64,000 bases of DNA from Luteimicrobium sp049844995 (GCF_049844995.1 NZ_JBNCMC010000012.1:14105-78104), one strand, 5' to 3'. Shown: positions 26,828 to 35,025, counted from the stretch's first letter. Notes: a model not told the origin generated them from the sequence alone. Numbers and translations: made by a program.

Positions 26828-27063
26828 TAGGTGTGCTGCCCAGGCAGGTTGGTCAATCTCGTGATGGGCGCGACCTTGCCGATGGCCTGAGTGGGGTCGG
26901 TGGGCAGACGCGACGCCAAGCATGGTCTTCCCGGCCCCCGGGGGAACATGTCCTTAAACAGAGACATGGTGGAATCCGCGGAATCCTGCGGATCTCGGTG
27001 GCAGCCGAGCGAGCGTCAGAGTCCGGGCTGGGAGGAGACGGGGGTCCTGGCGTCCAGCCTCGC

Positions 27064-28380
27064 TCAGGCGTCCACGGTGGTCGCGATCGGCACGTCGATA
27101 CGGTCTCGGGCGACCACGATCCCGTCCTTGATGATGTAGCACTCCACGATGTGCTCGCCGCGAAAGTCCGAGTGTTCCTGGCGGATGCCGGGGGCAGTCG
27201 AGTCGATGATCTCGCCACGGATCATCCGCCGACGCTCTGCCGCCGGGCCCTGGTTGAGCACCTTCCACTTCACCGCGTACGGCTCGGGGACCGAGCAGCT
27301 GGTGATCTGGAACTTCAGCCGCTTGCCGGCCATGAGCGGAACGCCGGCACGGCCCATCACGCGCAGCCACAGCGGTCGCCAACCGTCCTGGGTGACCTCG
27401 CAGTCGATCGAGACGGTCTCGGAGATGTCGACCAGGTACTGGTCCTCGATGAACTCCTCGGCGACGTGGTCGTGGCGTCCGGCGAAGGCCGAGGCCCTGA
27501 GCGCGGCCTCGGTGACCGTGAGCGGCACGCTGGTGCCGAAGACCTCTCGCCACTTCTTGACCGCCGCGGTCTTGCCCTCGTTCTCGATCGCGTTCACGCA
27601 GCGGTTGTAGGCCTTCTTCGCCTTGGCCTGGAACTTGGCCTTGACGTGGACGCGCTGGTGGCTGCCGAGCGCCAGGTAGTAGTCCTTTTCCGGCTCGTCC
27701 TTGAGGAACTCGAAGAAGTCCCGTGACATCAGGTCGAACGAGTCGGTGCCGGCCGCGTCGTACTCGTCGGTCTGGGCGAAGAAGTTGTAGACCAGCGTGT
27801 CGATGACCAGGCCGCCGATGTTCACGCCGTTCGCGTTCTTCCAGGCCCGTGTCATCCGGGCGAGGTGGCGCATGTTCGTCGAGGTGACGTCGTTGCACGC
27901 CTTCGTCGCGGCGATCTCCTCACGGGGCTTGGTGATCTTCCACTTCTCAGCCTTGGTGTCCGGGTAGCTGAAGCTGCCGTCGGTGTTGTCGAACGCCGGC
28001 TGGACCTCGAACTTGAACCTGTTGGACGTGAACTGCACCCGCACGACGCACTGGTCGACTCGGACCTCAGTGTTGGGGTACCGCGCCTTGAGCACGTCGC
28101 GCACACGCTCGAGCATCCGGCGTGGCCCGTTGGCGTCGCTGTAGTCGTCGCGCAGTCCCGGCGGCAGGATGAAGATCATGTCGAGGTCGGAGATGGACTT
28201 GATCGCCGTGTGCCGTCCGAACGAGCCGATCATCATCCGGTAGTCGGTGCAGCCGTCCTTCGCCCGGAAGTTCTTGTTCAGGGCCTTGGTGATCTCGTCC
28301 CGCCGGGCCCGGACGGTCGCGACCTTCTCCCCTACCTTGAGGTTCGCCAGCAGGCCGTCGAAGATCTCGTAGGTCTCCAT
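27064..28380 (-). CDS. CBASS-like CD-NTase (SMODS nucleotidyltransferase) with C-terminal AGS-C-like sensor domain
   Basis: A 438-aa protein. The catalytic fold shows GSFGRHTAIK and SISDLDMIFIL (residues about 52-72), the GS and DxD motifs of the CD-NTase/SMODS family, and a third acidic strand in FKFEVQPAFD (about 122-131). Such enzymes make cyclic oligonucleotide signals on phage infection. The last 130 residues (YLVDISETVSIDCEVTQDGW, LMAGKRLKFQI, ECYIIKDGIVVARD) fit the beta-rich AGS-C sensor domain described with SMODS proteins. The SLATT effector gene lies 2 bases upstream in the same operon. No Cap2/Cap3 or HORMA genes are present, so it would be a minimal two-gene (type I-like) system. 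Confidence 0.85.
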   Translation of the reverse strand: METYEIFDGLLANLKVGEKVATVRARRDEITKALNKNFRAKDGCTDYRMMIGSFGRHTAIKSISDLDMIFILPPGLRDDYSDANGPRRMLERVRDVLKARYPNTEVRVDQCVVRVQFTSNRFKFEVQPAFDNTDGSFSYPDTKAEKWKITKPREEIAATKACNDVTSTNMRHLARMTRAWKNANGVNIGGLVIDTLVYNFFAQTDEYDAAGTDSFDLMSRDFFEFLKDEPEKDYYLALGSHQRVHVKAKFQAKAKKAYNRCVNAIENEGKTAAVKKWREVFGTSVPLTVTEAALRASAFAGRHDHVAEEFIEDQYLVDISETVSIDCEVTQDGWRPLWLRVMGRAGVPLMAGKRLKFQITSCSVPEPYAVKWKVLNQGPAAERRRMIRGEIIDSTAPGIRQEHSDFRGEHIVECYIIKDGIVVARDRIDVPIATTVDA

Positions 28381-28382
28381 GG

Positions 28383-28979
28383 TCAGGCCTCGCCTTCATT
28401 GAGCCGCAGCGCCTCGGGGAGCAGAAGGTCGAGCTCGCGGGAGGAGAAGGTGAGCTCTTCGTTGTTCTTCAGGCCGTCCTGCGCGCGGCCGTAGGCCTTG
28501 CTGCTGGTGCGCGGTGCACCGGCGTAGATCTCGCGGCAGGTGTCCTGCAGCTCGTCGCGGCGAGTCCGTGCGTCCGCGTCCGAGACCGTCCCGGCCATCA
28601 GGTCGGTAATCAGCGAGATGTACGACTCGCGCACGTCCCACAGTCGAGACGCGGTGTCGCGGTGCGCTTCGGCCTCCTCGTGGAACCGGAACGTCTTCGC
28701 CCCAAGCGTCACCCACGTGACCAGGACGGCGACGGAAGACGTCACCAGGCCGGTCACCGTCGTGTCGGCGAAGTTACTCACCACCGCGACCAGGAACGTG
28801 CCCGAGCTGATCGCGGTCAGCCCGACGAGCATTCCCTGCTGCCAGCGGTGCTTGCGGAAGCAGATGTCCGCCTGCTTCTCGTGCGTCTTGTGGCTGTACG
28901 CCACACGCCCGAAGGCCTCGCGTACCTGGGCGAGCAGGTACCGGTCGCGGCCGGCGGCCGCGGCATCCTCGTCGGTCAA
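28383..28979 (-). CDS. SLATT-family two-transmembrane effector of the CBASS-like pair
   Basis: A 198-aa protein. Residues about 18-50 (FGRVAYSHKTHEKQADICFR) are the N-terminal SLATT signature. Two membrane helices follow (MLVGLTAISSGTFLVAVV and VTGLVTSSVAVLVTWVTLG), then a cytosolic helical region with FHEEAEAHRDTASRLWDVRE. SLATT proteins are predicted pore-forming effectors that respond to nucleotide signals and kill the infected cell. The start is a TTG at 28979 behind GGAGCGAG. It is the first gene of the pair and is almost contiguous with the CD-NTase gene. Confidence 0.8.
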   Translation of the reverse strand: MTDEDAAAAGRDRYLLAQVREAFGRVAYSHKTHEKQADICFRKHRWQQGMLVGLTAISSGTFLVAVVSNFADTTVTGLVTSSVAVLVTWVTLGAKTFRFHEEAEAHRDTASRLWDVRESYISLITDLMAGTVSDADARTRRDELQDTCREIYAGAPRTSSKAYGRAQDGLKNNEELTFSSRELDLLLPEALRLNEGEA

Positions 28980-29111
28980 CTCGCTCCGATCACTCCCGGA
29001 CAGTCGAAGCGCACGCGACCAGCGAGTGCACCTGCTGAGAGTATGGCGAAGACCACCGACACCACGGAATAGATGGCTCGAGTTTCAGCCAGAACTGGAG
29101 TACGGCGACGG

Positions 29112-29392
29112 CTAGGACGTCTGTCCTTCGGCGAGCTTCTTGCCCATGGCGGCCTGGTACTCGGGCGAGTAGTCGTCGTCCCACAGCCCCATGTCCAGGG
29201 CGTCGAGGGCGAGCTCGGTGTGCATGGTCGTGCTCACCTGCCAGCCCACGACGTAGCGGGAGAACACGTCCAGGACGAATGCGGCGTAGACCCAGCCGGC
29301 GTGGGTGCGGATGTAGGTGATGTCCGCGACCCAGAGCCGGTTCGGTGCATCAGCGGCGAAGTCGCGTTCGACCAGGTCCGCCGGCCGGGCCG
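29112..29392 (-). pseudogene. IS3-family transposase fragment (integrase core C-terminal part)
   Basis: Reading leftward, the frame gives RLWVADITYIRTHAGWVYAA, VLDVFSRYVVGWQ and TELALDALDMGLW, ending at a stop at 29112. This is the rve integrase core of IS3-type OrfB with the first catalytic Asp in ADITY. The N-terminal half, OrfA and terminal repeats are absent, so it is a remnant. It sits just upstream of the CBASS-like pair. Confidence 0.8.
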
Positions 29393-29732
29393 TCTCTCAC
29401 CCTGACTCACCGTCGTGCGCGTGGTCCCTCCCGCGCAGACCCTGCCCCCGCATCAGCCGCTCCACCCTCACCCTTCCTGGCTTGAGAGCCTCCACCGAAC
29501 CCGGGGCGATTCACTCGCCAGAGCACGCGCGCTCCTGTAGAGGTCGCGGACTACCAGGGGCTGCCGAGGACGCCCGCGGCGTCCCGCGCAGCGCCGCCGA
29601 GTTCAAGGCCGTCACGGAGACGAGCTTGACCAGCGAGCCTAAAGCTACGAACGGCCCCCACCAGCAGCAACACTGATCCGATAAGCGGGGTTATGACACG
29701 CTATGCCCGCTTTGACCGGCTTGGAAGGTCGA
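29393..29732. other. intergenic stretch of 340 bases
   Basis: It holds the second direct-repeat copy (29678-29716). The rest shows no credible gene, and the sequence upstream of the IS3 fragment does not continue the transposase in any frame I could follow. Confidence 0.55.
29678..29716 (+). repeat. 39-bp direct repeat, right copy flanking the CBASS-like module
   Basis: It matches 26735-26773 at 28 of 39 positions, with CCGATAAGCG identical. AAGCGGG and CCCGCTT inside it form an inverted repeat about 16 bases apart. Confidence 0.5.
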
Positions 29733-29984
29733 TCACCGTCGCCGTCGGCGCATCGTCGCCTCCCCTTCCTCGAGCTCGTCGGCGACCCAGGCGGGGAGCT
29801 CGTCCGGCGCGTACCGCAGCGCTGCGCGCGGTGAGACCCCGAGCAGGCCGGCGGACCGCTCGACCCGCGCGTTGAGTGCCCTGTCGACGGCCGCGGCGTC
29901 GACGTCGACGCCGCGGCGCACGAGCTCGGCCTCCACCGCGGCCGCGAGCTCACCCAGCCGGGGCGTGCGACGAGTCAGGGCCAT
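29733..29984 (-). CDS. small hypothetical protein, charged
   Basis: An 83-aa protein with helical AVEAELVRRGVDVDAAAVDR and AGLLGVSPRAALRYAPDELP, an acidic stretch and a basic RRRRR end. The layout (helix pair with LLGVSPRAALRY) suggests a small DNA-associated protein. No family recognised. Confidence 0.45.
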   Translation of the reverse strand: MALTRRTPRLGELAAAVEAELVRRGVDVDAAAVDRALNARVERSAGLLGVSPRAALRYAPDELPAWVADELEEGEATMRRRRR

Positions 29985-30035
29985 GCCCTCACGGTGCCAC
30001 GCGACCTGACCCTCTGCAGGGCAGGTGCAGGCGGG

Positions 30036-30221
30036 TCACCGGTGCGGCTGCCACCGGCTCTCGGCGTCGTCGGCCCGGTAGTACATGACCCGGTCCCTCG
30101 TGCCGAGCTGGGCGTCGATCTGCGCGACCGCGTCCTCGTAGCTTGCTGCGTCGACGACGACGTCGCGCGGCACCTGCTGCCCCTCAGTAGGACCCGGTCC
30201 GACCCTGGCTTGCACGATCAT
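30036..30221 (-). CDS. small hypothetical protein overlapping its upstream neighbour
   Basis: A 61-aa protein (VVVDAASYEDAVAQIDAQLG, then RVMYYRADDAESRW). Its ATG overlaps the stop of the 115-aa gene (ATGA), which argues that it is real. Function unknown. Confidence 0.5.
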   Translation of the reverse strand: MIVQARVGPGPTEGQQVPRDVVVDAASYEDAVAQIDAQLGTRDRVMYYRADDAESRWQPHR

Positions 30222-30565
30222 CGCTGGGCCCTTTGGAAGATCTCGCTTGCCGGCGGCACGCGACGGCCGGCGTCGAGGCGGTTGATCCACGCCCGCACGC
30301 GGGGCTCGGTCTTGGCGTCGACGACGACGTCGACCGCGCCGGCGATGTCGGCGACGGTCTGGTGGGCGAGCTCGTCGGCGAGCCGCATCGTGAGCTCGCT
30401 GAGGTAGTCGATGGCGTAGCGATAGCGGGGCTCTGCGTCGTACTTGCGCTGCCACGCACCGATCAGCCCCTGGCGAATGATGCGCGCTCGATCGTGATCG
30501 GGGACGTGCTCAGCGATCGTGGGGTGGTACGGGTCGAGGGGCTGCATCAACCCATCTTCGTACAC
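30218..30565 (-). CDS. hypothetical protein
   Basis: A 115-aa helical protein (DHDRARIIRQGLIGAWQRKY, LSELTMRLADELAHQTVADI). No family recognised. The GTG at 30565 or the ATG 18 bases later could be the start. It is coupled to the 61-aa gene. Confidence 0.5.
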   Translation of the reverse strand: MYEDGLMQPLDPYHPTIAEHVPDHDRARIIRQGLIGAWQRKYDAEPRYRYAIDYLSELTMRLADELAHQTVADIAGAVDVVVDAKTEPRVRAWINRLDAGRRVPPASEIFQRAQR

Positions 30566-30617
30566 ATGTTCGATCAGGCGCTAGCCTGTCGATTCCACGT
30601 CGACCGCCCGCCGGTAC

Positions 30618-31082
30618 CTACTGGTCGGCCGACCGTGCGGCTTGGCCGGCTCGGCGGGCAGCGAGGCCGGCGTCCCGGCAGGTGCGGCAGCGCCGCCTGC
30701 CGTCCGACGGGTACACGAGCGTGTTTTCGTCGTCGTACGGGTGCCCGCGCGGGCAGCGGGTCTTGGCGCGCTGGTGGGCGCCGGCGAGGTTCTCGGCCGA
30801 GCCGTGGCGCAGGTGTCGCTGGTAGTGCGCGTTGCACATGCCCTGCCTCGTCGCGTCCGCGTCGCACCCGTCGACGCTGCACGGCGTAGCCACGGCCGGG
30901 CGGGGTTCGTCCCAGGCTCGGATGGTCCGTCGGATCTCGTCGGCCTGCTCGTCCGTGAACAACCACTCACCCTCCCAGCGACGCCACCGGCGCCGCCTGG
31001 CGATCTTCGTGATGCGGCCCTGGTCGGCTCCGAGCTCGTCCGCGAGTTGTCGTGAGGTCCACACGGTGAACAAGGGTTCCAC
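30618..31082 (-). CDS. HTH plus zinc-finger protein of phage/HNH-associated type
   Basis: A 154-aa protein. Residues about 7-45 form a helix-turn-helix (SRQLADELGADQGRITKIAR). The rest has two Cys/His clusters: CSVDGCDADATRQGMCNAHY, and TRCPRGHPYDDENTLVYPSD followed by CRTC. Such clusters are common in actinophage HNH-associated proteins. A nuclease core HNH is not obvious. The GTG at 31082 is chosen as start. Confidence 0.6.
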   Translation of the reverse strand: MEPLFTVWTSRQLADELGADQGRITKIARRRRWRRWEGEWLFTDEQADEIRRTIRAWDEPRPAVATPCSVDGCDADATRQGMCNAHYQRHLRHGSAENLAGAHQRAKTRCPRGHPYDDENTLVYPSDGRRRCRTCRDAGLAARRAGQAARSADQ

Positions 31083-31113
31083 AGTCCAGCACCGAACAGG
31101 TGATCGAACTCCG

Positions 31114-31569
31114 CTACCGTTCGCCTCCGTGGTGAGAGCAAGCACCCTGTTTCCCGCCGGAGTAGGAGATCCATCCGTCGACGCATTCGACGGGGTATCC
31201 GTGCGTGGCGCTGGGCAAGGTCGGGAGGTCACTGGGGTCCGCGGGATCGAACTGCTTGATGACGTACGCCCAGAGCGGGGGGCACGTCTTCTTGGACTTG
31301 AGGCAGGCAGCACGCTGGGCCTTGGCACGGGCTTGCTGCTTGAGCGCATGCTTCAGGTCGACCGCAAAGTCCTGAGGCTCGACGGTCTCGGTCTCACTCT
31401 TCAGCGGCACGGGCGGGAGCGAGGGCATGGGCGTTGGCGTGGAAGTCATGGCCTGCGTGGCAGAAGTCGTCACGGGCTGAGGCCTCGTGGTCGCGGTTGT
31501 GCAGCCCGTGAGCAGCGCGAGGGCGCACCCAACTAGAACGGCGCAAGCCCGGACCCGGGCGGCGTTCAC
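31114..31569 (-). CDS. DUF3761-like lipoprotein
   Basis: A 151-aa protein. A signal with lipobox LTGC is followed by a Thr/Pro linker, a helical KHALKQQARAKAQRAACLKS stretch and the C-terminal motif ECVDGWISYSGGKQGACSHH, typical of DUF3761 proteins of actinobacteria. Probably surface-exposed; function unknown. Confidence 0.7.
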   Translation of the reverse strand: MNAARVRACAVLVGCALALLTGCTTATTRPQPVTTSATQAMTSTPTPMPSLPPVPLKSETETVEPQDFAVDLKHALKQQARAKAQRAACLKSKKTCPPLWAYVIKQFDPADPSDLPTLPSATHGYPVECVDGWISYSGGKQGACSHHGGER

Positions 31570-31707
31570 GTTCCGATCATATCGACACCGGCTACGTCGT
31601 CGGGGCGGACCCACCGGGTGATCTCGCGGCAACAGGGCAGGGCGCGCGCAGGCCCCGGTCGTGGTGTGCAGGGGGGTCACGTCACGAGCGGGGCCTGGGA
31701 CCTGATG

Positions 31708-32287
31708 CTAGACGGCGGCACTGACATCGGTGGTCCGGGGGACGTGTCGGCGGATGCTCGACTCGGAGACGCCGAGCACGCGGGCGACGGACGCGAGCGG
31801 TTGGCCGTCGTCGAGCGCGGAGCGCGCCGCGGCGATCTTCTCCTGGGTCATGACGCGGGGCCGGCCGCCGACGCGGCCGCGGGCGCGAGCGGCGGCGAGG
31901 CCGTCGAGGGTGCGTTCGCGGATGAGGTCGGCCTCCATCTGGGCCATCGCGGCGAGGACGTGGACGACGAACCGGCCGGCCGGCGTCGCGGTGTCCAGTG
32001 CCTCGGTGAGCGAGCGGAGCGTGACGCCGCGCTCGTCGAGGTCGCGGACCAGGCCGGCGAGGTGTGCCGCGGAGCGCCCGAGGCGATCGAGGCGGACGAC
32101 GACGAGCGTGTCGCCGCCGCGCAGCTGCTCGAGGAGCGCCGTGAGCTCGGGGCGGTCGTCTCGTCTCCCGGACCCGGTCTCGCGGACGATCCAGCGCTCG
32201 TCGGCGCCGGCGCCCACGAGCGCATCGATCTGGCCGTCGAGGCTCTGCGCCGCAGTGGAGACTCGCGTGTACCCGAAGAGGTCCCAT
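31708..32287 (-). pseudogene. serine resolvase broken by a one-base frameshift at its start codon
   Basis: From codon 2 on, the minus-strand frame gives DLFGYTRVSTAAQSLDGQID with the catalytic Ser, then LVVVRLDRLGRSAAHLAGLV, a long helix and a C-terminal HTH (PLASVARVLGVSESSIRRHV), about 192 aa in all, as usual for Tn3-type resolvases/invertases. The only ATG in place (32285-32287) is followed by GGGAC instead of GGAC, putting it one base out of frame. The next start (GTG at 32217) would lose the catalytic Ser. It is inactive unless the extra G is a sequencing error or another start is used. Confidence 0.8.
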
Positions 32288-32304
32288 GCGGCCCGACGGT
32301 AGCG

Positions 32305-32342
32305 AAAACGTCCCGCCGGCCTTGTGACCGGCGGGACGTTTT
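32305..32342. terminator. perfect 15-bp hairpin between the two resolvase genes
   Basis: AAAACGTCCCGCCGG (32305-32319) pairs with its complement at 32328-32342 over 8 bases, ending in TTTT on both strands. It could be a bidirectional terminator or part of an old res site. Confidence 0.6.
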
Positions 32343-32380
32343 GAGAGGGGTTTTTGACCGGCGCGCCGTTCGGCGTGTCG

Positions 32381-33247
32381 CTGTGGAGTTGATCGCTCGG
32401 TGGCGGCTTCTTGTGATCGCAGACCAGCAGGAGCTGTCAGCCGGCACTGTCGCATAAGGCGATCCCCTACCGAGACACCCTGCGGCGACTTCGGCGGCCA
32501 GGCGGCGGCTGGCCTCAACGTGTCTCGCTAGACCCGCCCGCAAATGTGCCCGGTGAAGGCCGGCTATCTGTGACACTTCCGTCATGACTGCGACGCTCAT
32601 CGGGTACGCACGCTGCTCGACCGCCGACCAAGACCTCACCGCCCAACGCCAGGCCTTGGAGGCGATGGGCGTCGCCCCGCGACGCGTCTACGTCGACCAG
32701 GGCATGACGGGCACGAACCGTGACCGGCCTGGCCTGCGCGAGGCACTGGCAGCAACCAGGGCCGGAGACACACTGGCGGTGACGAAGCTCGACCGGCTCG
32801 CCCGCTCGATCCGCGATGCGCGCGACATCGTCGACGAACTCACCACCCACGGCGTCCGGCTGCAGATCGGCGGCACGGTCCACGATCCGAACGATCCCGT
32901 CGGCCGGCTGCTGCTGAACGTGCTTGCGATGGTCGCCGAGTTCGAAGCCGACCTGATCCGCGCCCGCACTCGCGAGGGCATGGCGATCGCGAAGGCCAAG
33001 GGCAAGCTCAAGGGCCGCAAGCCCAAGCTCACCCCGACACAGGAGAAGCACCTGGTCGGGCTCCACGTGGCCGGCGAGCACACCTCTGCAGAGATCGCTG
33101 AACTCTTCGGCGTCTCCCGCGCCACCGTTTACCGCGCGGTTGGCCGGGCGGGCTCGAACGGGACGAGCGTTAGGCGGGATTCGTCAATCTGACCGGACCG
33201 CCATGTAGCGAGCACAGGACCCCGCCACCGAGCGATCAACTCCACAG
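32381..33247 (+). mobile_element. compact resolvase element with 26-bp terminal inverted repeats
   Basis: Bases 32381-32406 and 33222-33247 are perfect inverted repeats of 26 bp (outer end CTGTGGAGTTGATCGC). Similarity continues inward for about 14 more bases (10 matches), so the ends are about 40 bp, close to Tn3-family size. TGTCG occurs directly outside both ends (32376-32380 and 33248-33252), a 5-bp target duplication as in Tn3-family insertions; reading it as 7 bp with 25-bp ends is also possible. The only gene inside is a serine resolvase; there is no transposase. It resembles a miniature, Tn3-derived element that would need a transposase in trans. Confidence 0.75.
32584..33192 (+). CDS. 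serine resolvase/invertase
   Basis: A 202-aa protein: LIGYARCSTADQDLTAQRQA with the catalytic Ser in the RxST motif, LAVTKLDRLARSIRDARDIV, the long E helix around LLLNVLAMVAEFEADLIRAR, and a C-terminal HTH (HTSAEIAELFGVSRATVYRA). It is full length for the family. It would resolve cointegrates or invert DNA at a res-like site; the roughly 175 bases between the left terminal repeat and the ATG are the expected place for such a site. Confidence 0.92.
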   Translation: MTATLIGYARCSTADQDLTAQRQALEAMGVAPRRVYVDQGMTGTNRDRPGLREALAATRAGDTLAVTKLDRLARSIRDARDIVDELTTHGVRLQIGGTVHDPNDPVGRLLLNVLAMVAEFEADLIRARTREGMAIAKAKGKLKGRKPKLTPTQEKHLVGLHVAGEHTSAEIAELFGVSRATVYRAVGRAGSNGTSVRRDSSI

Positions 33248-33393
33248 TGTCGCTGGCGGCGACGAGACCGCCAGAAACGGTCGTTTCTCACTCCGGTCGG
33301 AAGGAGGTCCTGCGAGCTTCGAAAGCGGCCGCGAGAGCGCACCGCATCGCGGGCGGCGGTGGAGAGAGACGCCCACCGCCGCCCGCGACCTGG

Positions 33394-33981
33394 TCACATG
33401 GACGAAAGCATGTCCTGCATCTGGGTGATCTGCTCGGTCTGGCTCGACACGATCGACTTCGCCATCGCGACGGCGTCGGTGTTCTTGCCCTTGTCGACTT
33501 CGGCCTTGGCCATGTCGACGGCGCTGGTGTGGTGCTCGACCATCTGCTGCAGGAACAGCTGCCCGGCATCGGTCGCGGAGGCGGTGTCGAGGGCGGTCAT
33601 GTCGGAGTCGGACATCATGCCTGACATGGAATGATCCATGCCAGACATGCTGTTCGCCGCGTCCCAGTCCTTCAGCCAACCGGTGAGCTTGGTGATCTCG
33701 GGCTGCTGCTCCGTCTTGATCTGCTTGGCAAGGGTGACGACGTCGGGGTCCACGCCGTCGCCCTTCTTCAGGAGCATGTCGCTCATTTCGATGGCCTGCT
33801 CGTGGTGCGGCAACATTCCCTGCGCGAACATCACGTCCTGGTCGTTGTGCGCGGACGCGGACGACGACGCGGATGCGGATGAAGGCAAGTCGTCGGCAGA
33901 GGTTGAGCCGGTGGAGCAGCCAGCGAGGCCGATGGTGAGCGCGGCGGCGGTGGTCGCGAGAGTGATCTTGCTGCGGTTCAT
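33394..33981 (-). CDS. DUF305 lipoprotein, copper-island type
   Basis: A 195-aa protein with lipobox LAGC and a Ser-rich linker. DUF305 motifs are VMFAQGMLPHHEQAIEMSDM and FLQQMVEHHTSAVDMAKAEV, with repeated HH pairs, and a Met/His stretch SMSGMDHSMSGMMSDSDM lies between them. DUF305 proteins are ferritin-like four-helix bundles often found in copper islands, where the Met/His residues may bind copper outside the membrane. It is the last gene of a leftward cluster with csoR. Confidence 0.85.
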   Translation of the reverse strand: MNRSKITLATTAAALTIGLAGCSTGSTSADDLPSSASASSSASAHNDQDVMFAQGMLPHHEQAIEMSDMLLKKGDGVDPDVVTLAKQIKTEQQPEITKLTGWLKDWDAANSMSGMDHSMSGMMSDSDMTALDTASATDAGQLFLQQMVEHHTSAVDMAKAEVDKGKNTDAVAMAKSIVSSQTEQITQMQDMLSSM

Positions 33982-34074
33982 CAGAACGATTCCTTGGGTC
34001 GATGACGGCAGGCGGGCAGAAGCCCGCCCGGTTTCCGGGTGTGGGGCGCGTCGAACAGGCCCCGAGGAATCGGC

Positions 34075-34545
34075 TTACGTCCGAAGGATCTGCAGCGCAG
34101 TGAGCGACGGCGGTCGCGGCACCGCGACACGGCGGGGAACCTGGGCGGCGAGGGCGATCAGGCGGGCGAGGAGATGCAGCAGACCTCCGGCGCGTACAGG
34201 GTGGAGCGCCCACGCGAACAGGGCGATGACGATCACGCACGCCATTCCCATCCCGGCGCACATCAGCTCGCGGGGCCCGGCGCTGCCGACCCCCATCGCG
34301 GTGAGTACGGGCACGGTGGCGCGCGTCGGCGCTGCAGCGTTGCCTGCAAAGCTCCCGAGTGCCGCGTGCTCGTCGGTGGTGTGGCCGCCATTCGATACGC
34401 CGATGGCCGTGCCGGTGTGCGCAGCGTGCTCATCTGCGCCGATGACGCTGTGCATCAGCACGGTTCCGAGGATGAGCAGCAGCAACGCTAGGACCGTGGT
34501 GCCCGAGGTGAGCAGCCGGCGGCAGCCGGTTGTGGTGGTGGTCAT
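34075..34545 (-). CDS. DUF6153-like membrane protein
   Basis: A 156-aa protein with two membrane segments (VLALLLLILGTVLMHSVIGA and MCAGMGMACVIVIALFAWAL) around a His-containing extracytoplasmic loop (DEHAAHTG, GGHTTDEHAA). Small proteins of this type (DUF6153, by recollection) accompany DUF305 genes in actinobacterial copper clusters. A role in periplasmic copper handling is inferred. Confidence 0.65.
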   Translation of the reverse strand: MTTTTTGCRRLLTSGTTVLALLLLILGTVLMHSVIGADEHAAHTGTAIGVSNGGHTTDEHAALGSFAGNAAAPTRATVPVLTAMGVGSAGPRELMCAGMGMACVIVIALFAWALHPVRAGGLLHLLARLIALAAQVPRRVAVPRPPSLTALQILRT

Positions 34546-34634
34546 GACGGTTTCGATGCAATCAGGTCGATGGTGCGAACGGACCGAGGCGGCGTCCCGC
34601 GGTGGGGTAGCGCGCGTCGGCGAGGCAACGGCGC

Positions 34635-34988
34635 TCAGGAGCGAACCAGGCGTGCGATCGCGTCGGAGGCTTCTCGGATCTTCTCCTCAGCGGCGGTACC
34701 GCCTTCCGCGACGGCCTCGACGACGCAGTGCGTGAGGTGGTCGTTGAGGAGCCCAAGTGCGACGGACTGCAGGGCCTTCGTCATCGCGGACACCTGGGTG
34801 AGGATGTCGATGCAGTACTGCTCGTCATCGACCATCCGCTGGAGGCCTCGCGCCTGACCCTCGATGCGCTTCAGGCGCTTGAGGTAGTCGTCCCTCGCGC
34901 TGATGTAGCCATGGTGGTGCGGGGCCGTTTCGGCTTCATCAGCGCCGGCGTCATCCGGGCCGGTCGTGGGGGCCGTGGCACTGATCAT
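34635..34988 (-). CDS. csoR: CsoR-family copper-sensing repressor
   Basis: A 117-aa protein. YLKRLKRIEGQARGLQRMVD is the family signature. The copper ligands Cys-His-Cys are seen in EQYCIDILTQ and LNDHLTHCVVE, the arrangement for Cu(I) rather than Ni or formaldehyde sensors. An N-terminal extension has HHHGY. Apo-CsoR binds TACCC-N5-GGGTA sites and leaves the DNA on binding Cu(I). Matching boxes lie at 35770-35784 and 36255-36269, so it should control its own cluster, copZ and the complex I-like operon. Confidence 0.9.
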   Translation of the reverse strand: MISATAPTTGPDDAGADEAETAPHHHGYISARDDYLKRLKRIEGQARGLQRMVDDEQYCIDILTQVSAMTKALQSVALGLLNDHLTHCVVEAVAEGGTAAEEKIREASDAIARLVRS

Positions 34989-35025
34989 CGGTCTCTCCTC
35001 GGTACGCGGACGACGGTCGCGGCGT

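Larger units (their letters stand above)
26616..27063. other. intergenic stretch of 448 bases
   Basis: It holds the terminator at 26694-26726, a direct-repeat copy at 26735-26773 and a hairpin at 26801-26827. The remaining bases show no credible gene on either strand; the open frames there are short and lack ribosome sites. Confidence 0.6.

Noticed and set aside
26725..27726. Plus-strand frame across the CBASS gene end and the intergenic region
   Set aside because: Shadow of the CD-NTase gene; no ribosome site and no domain.
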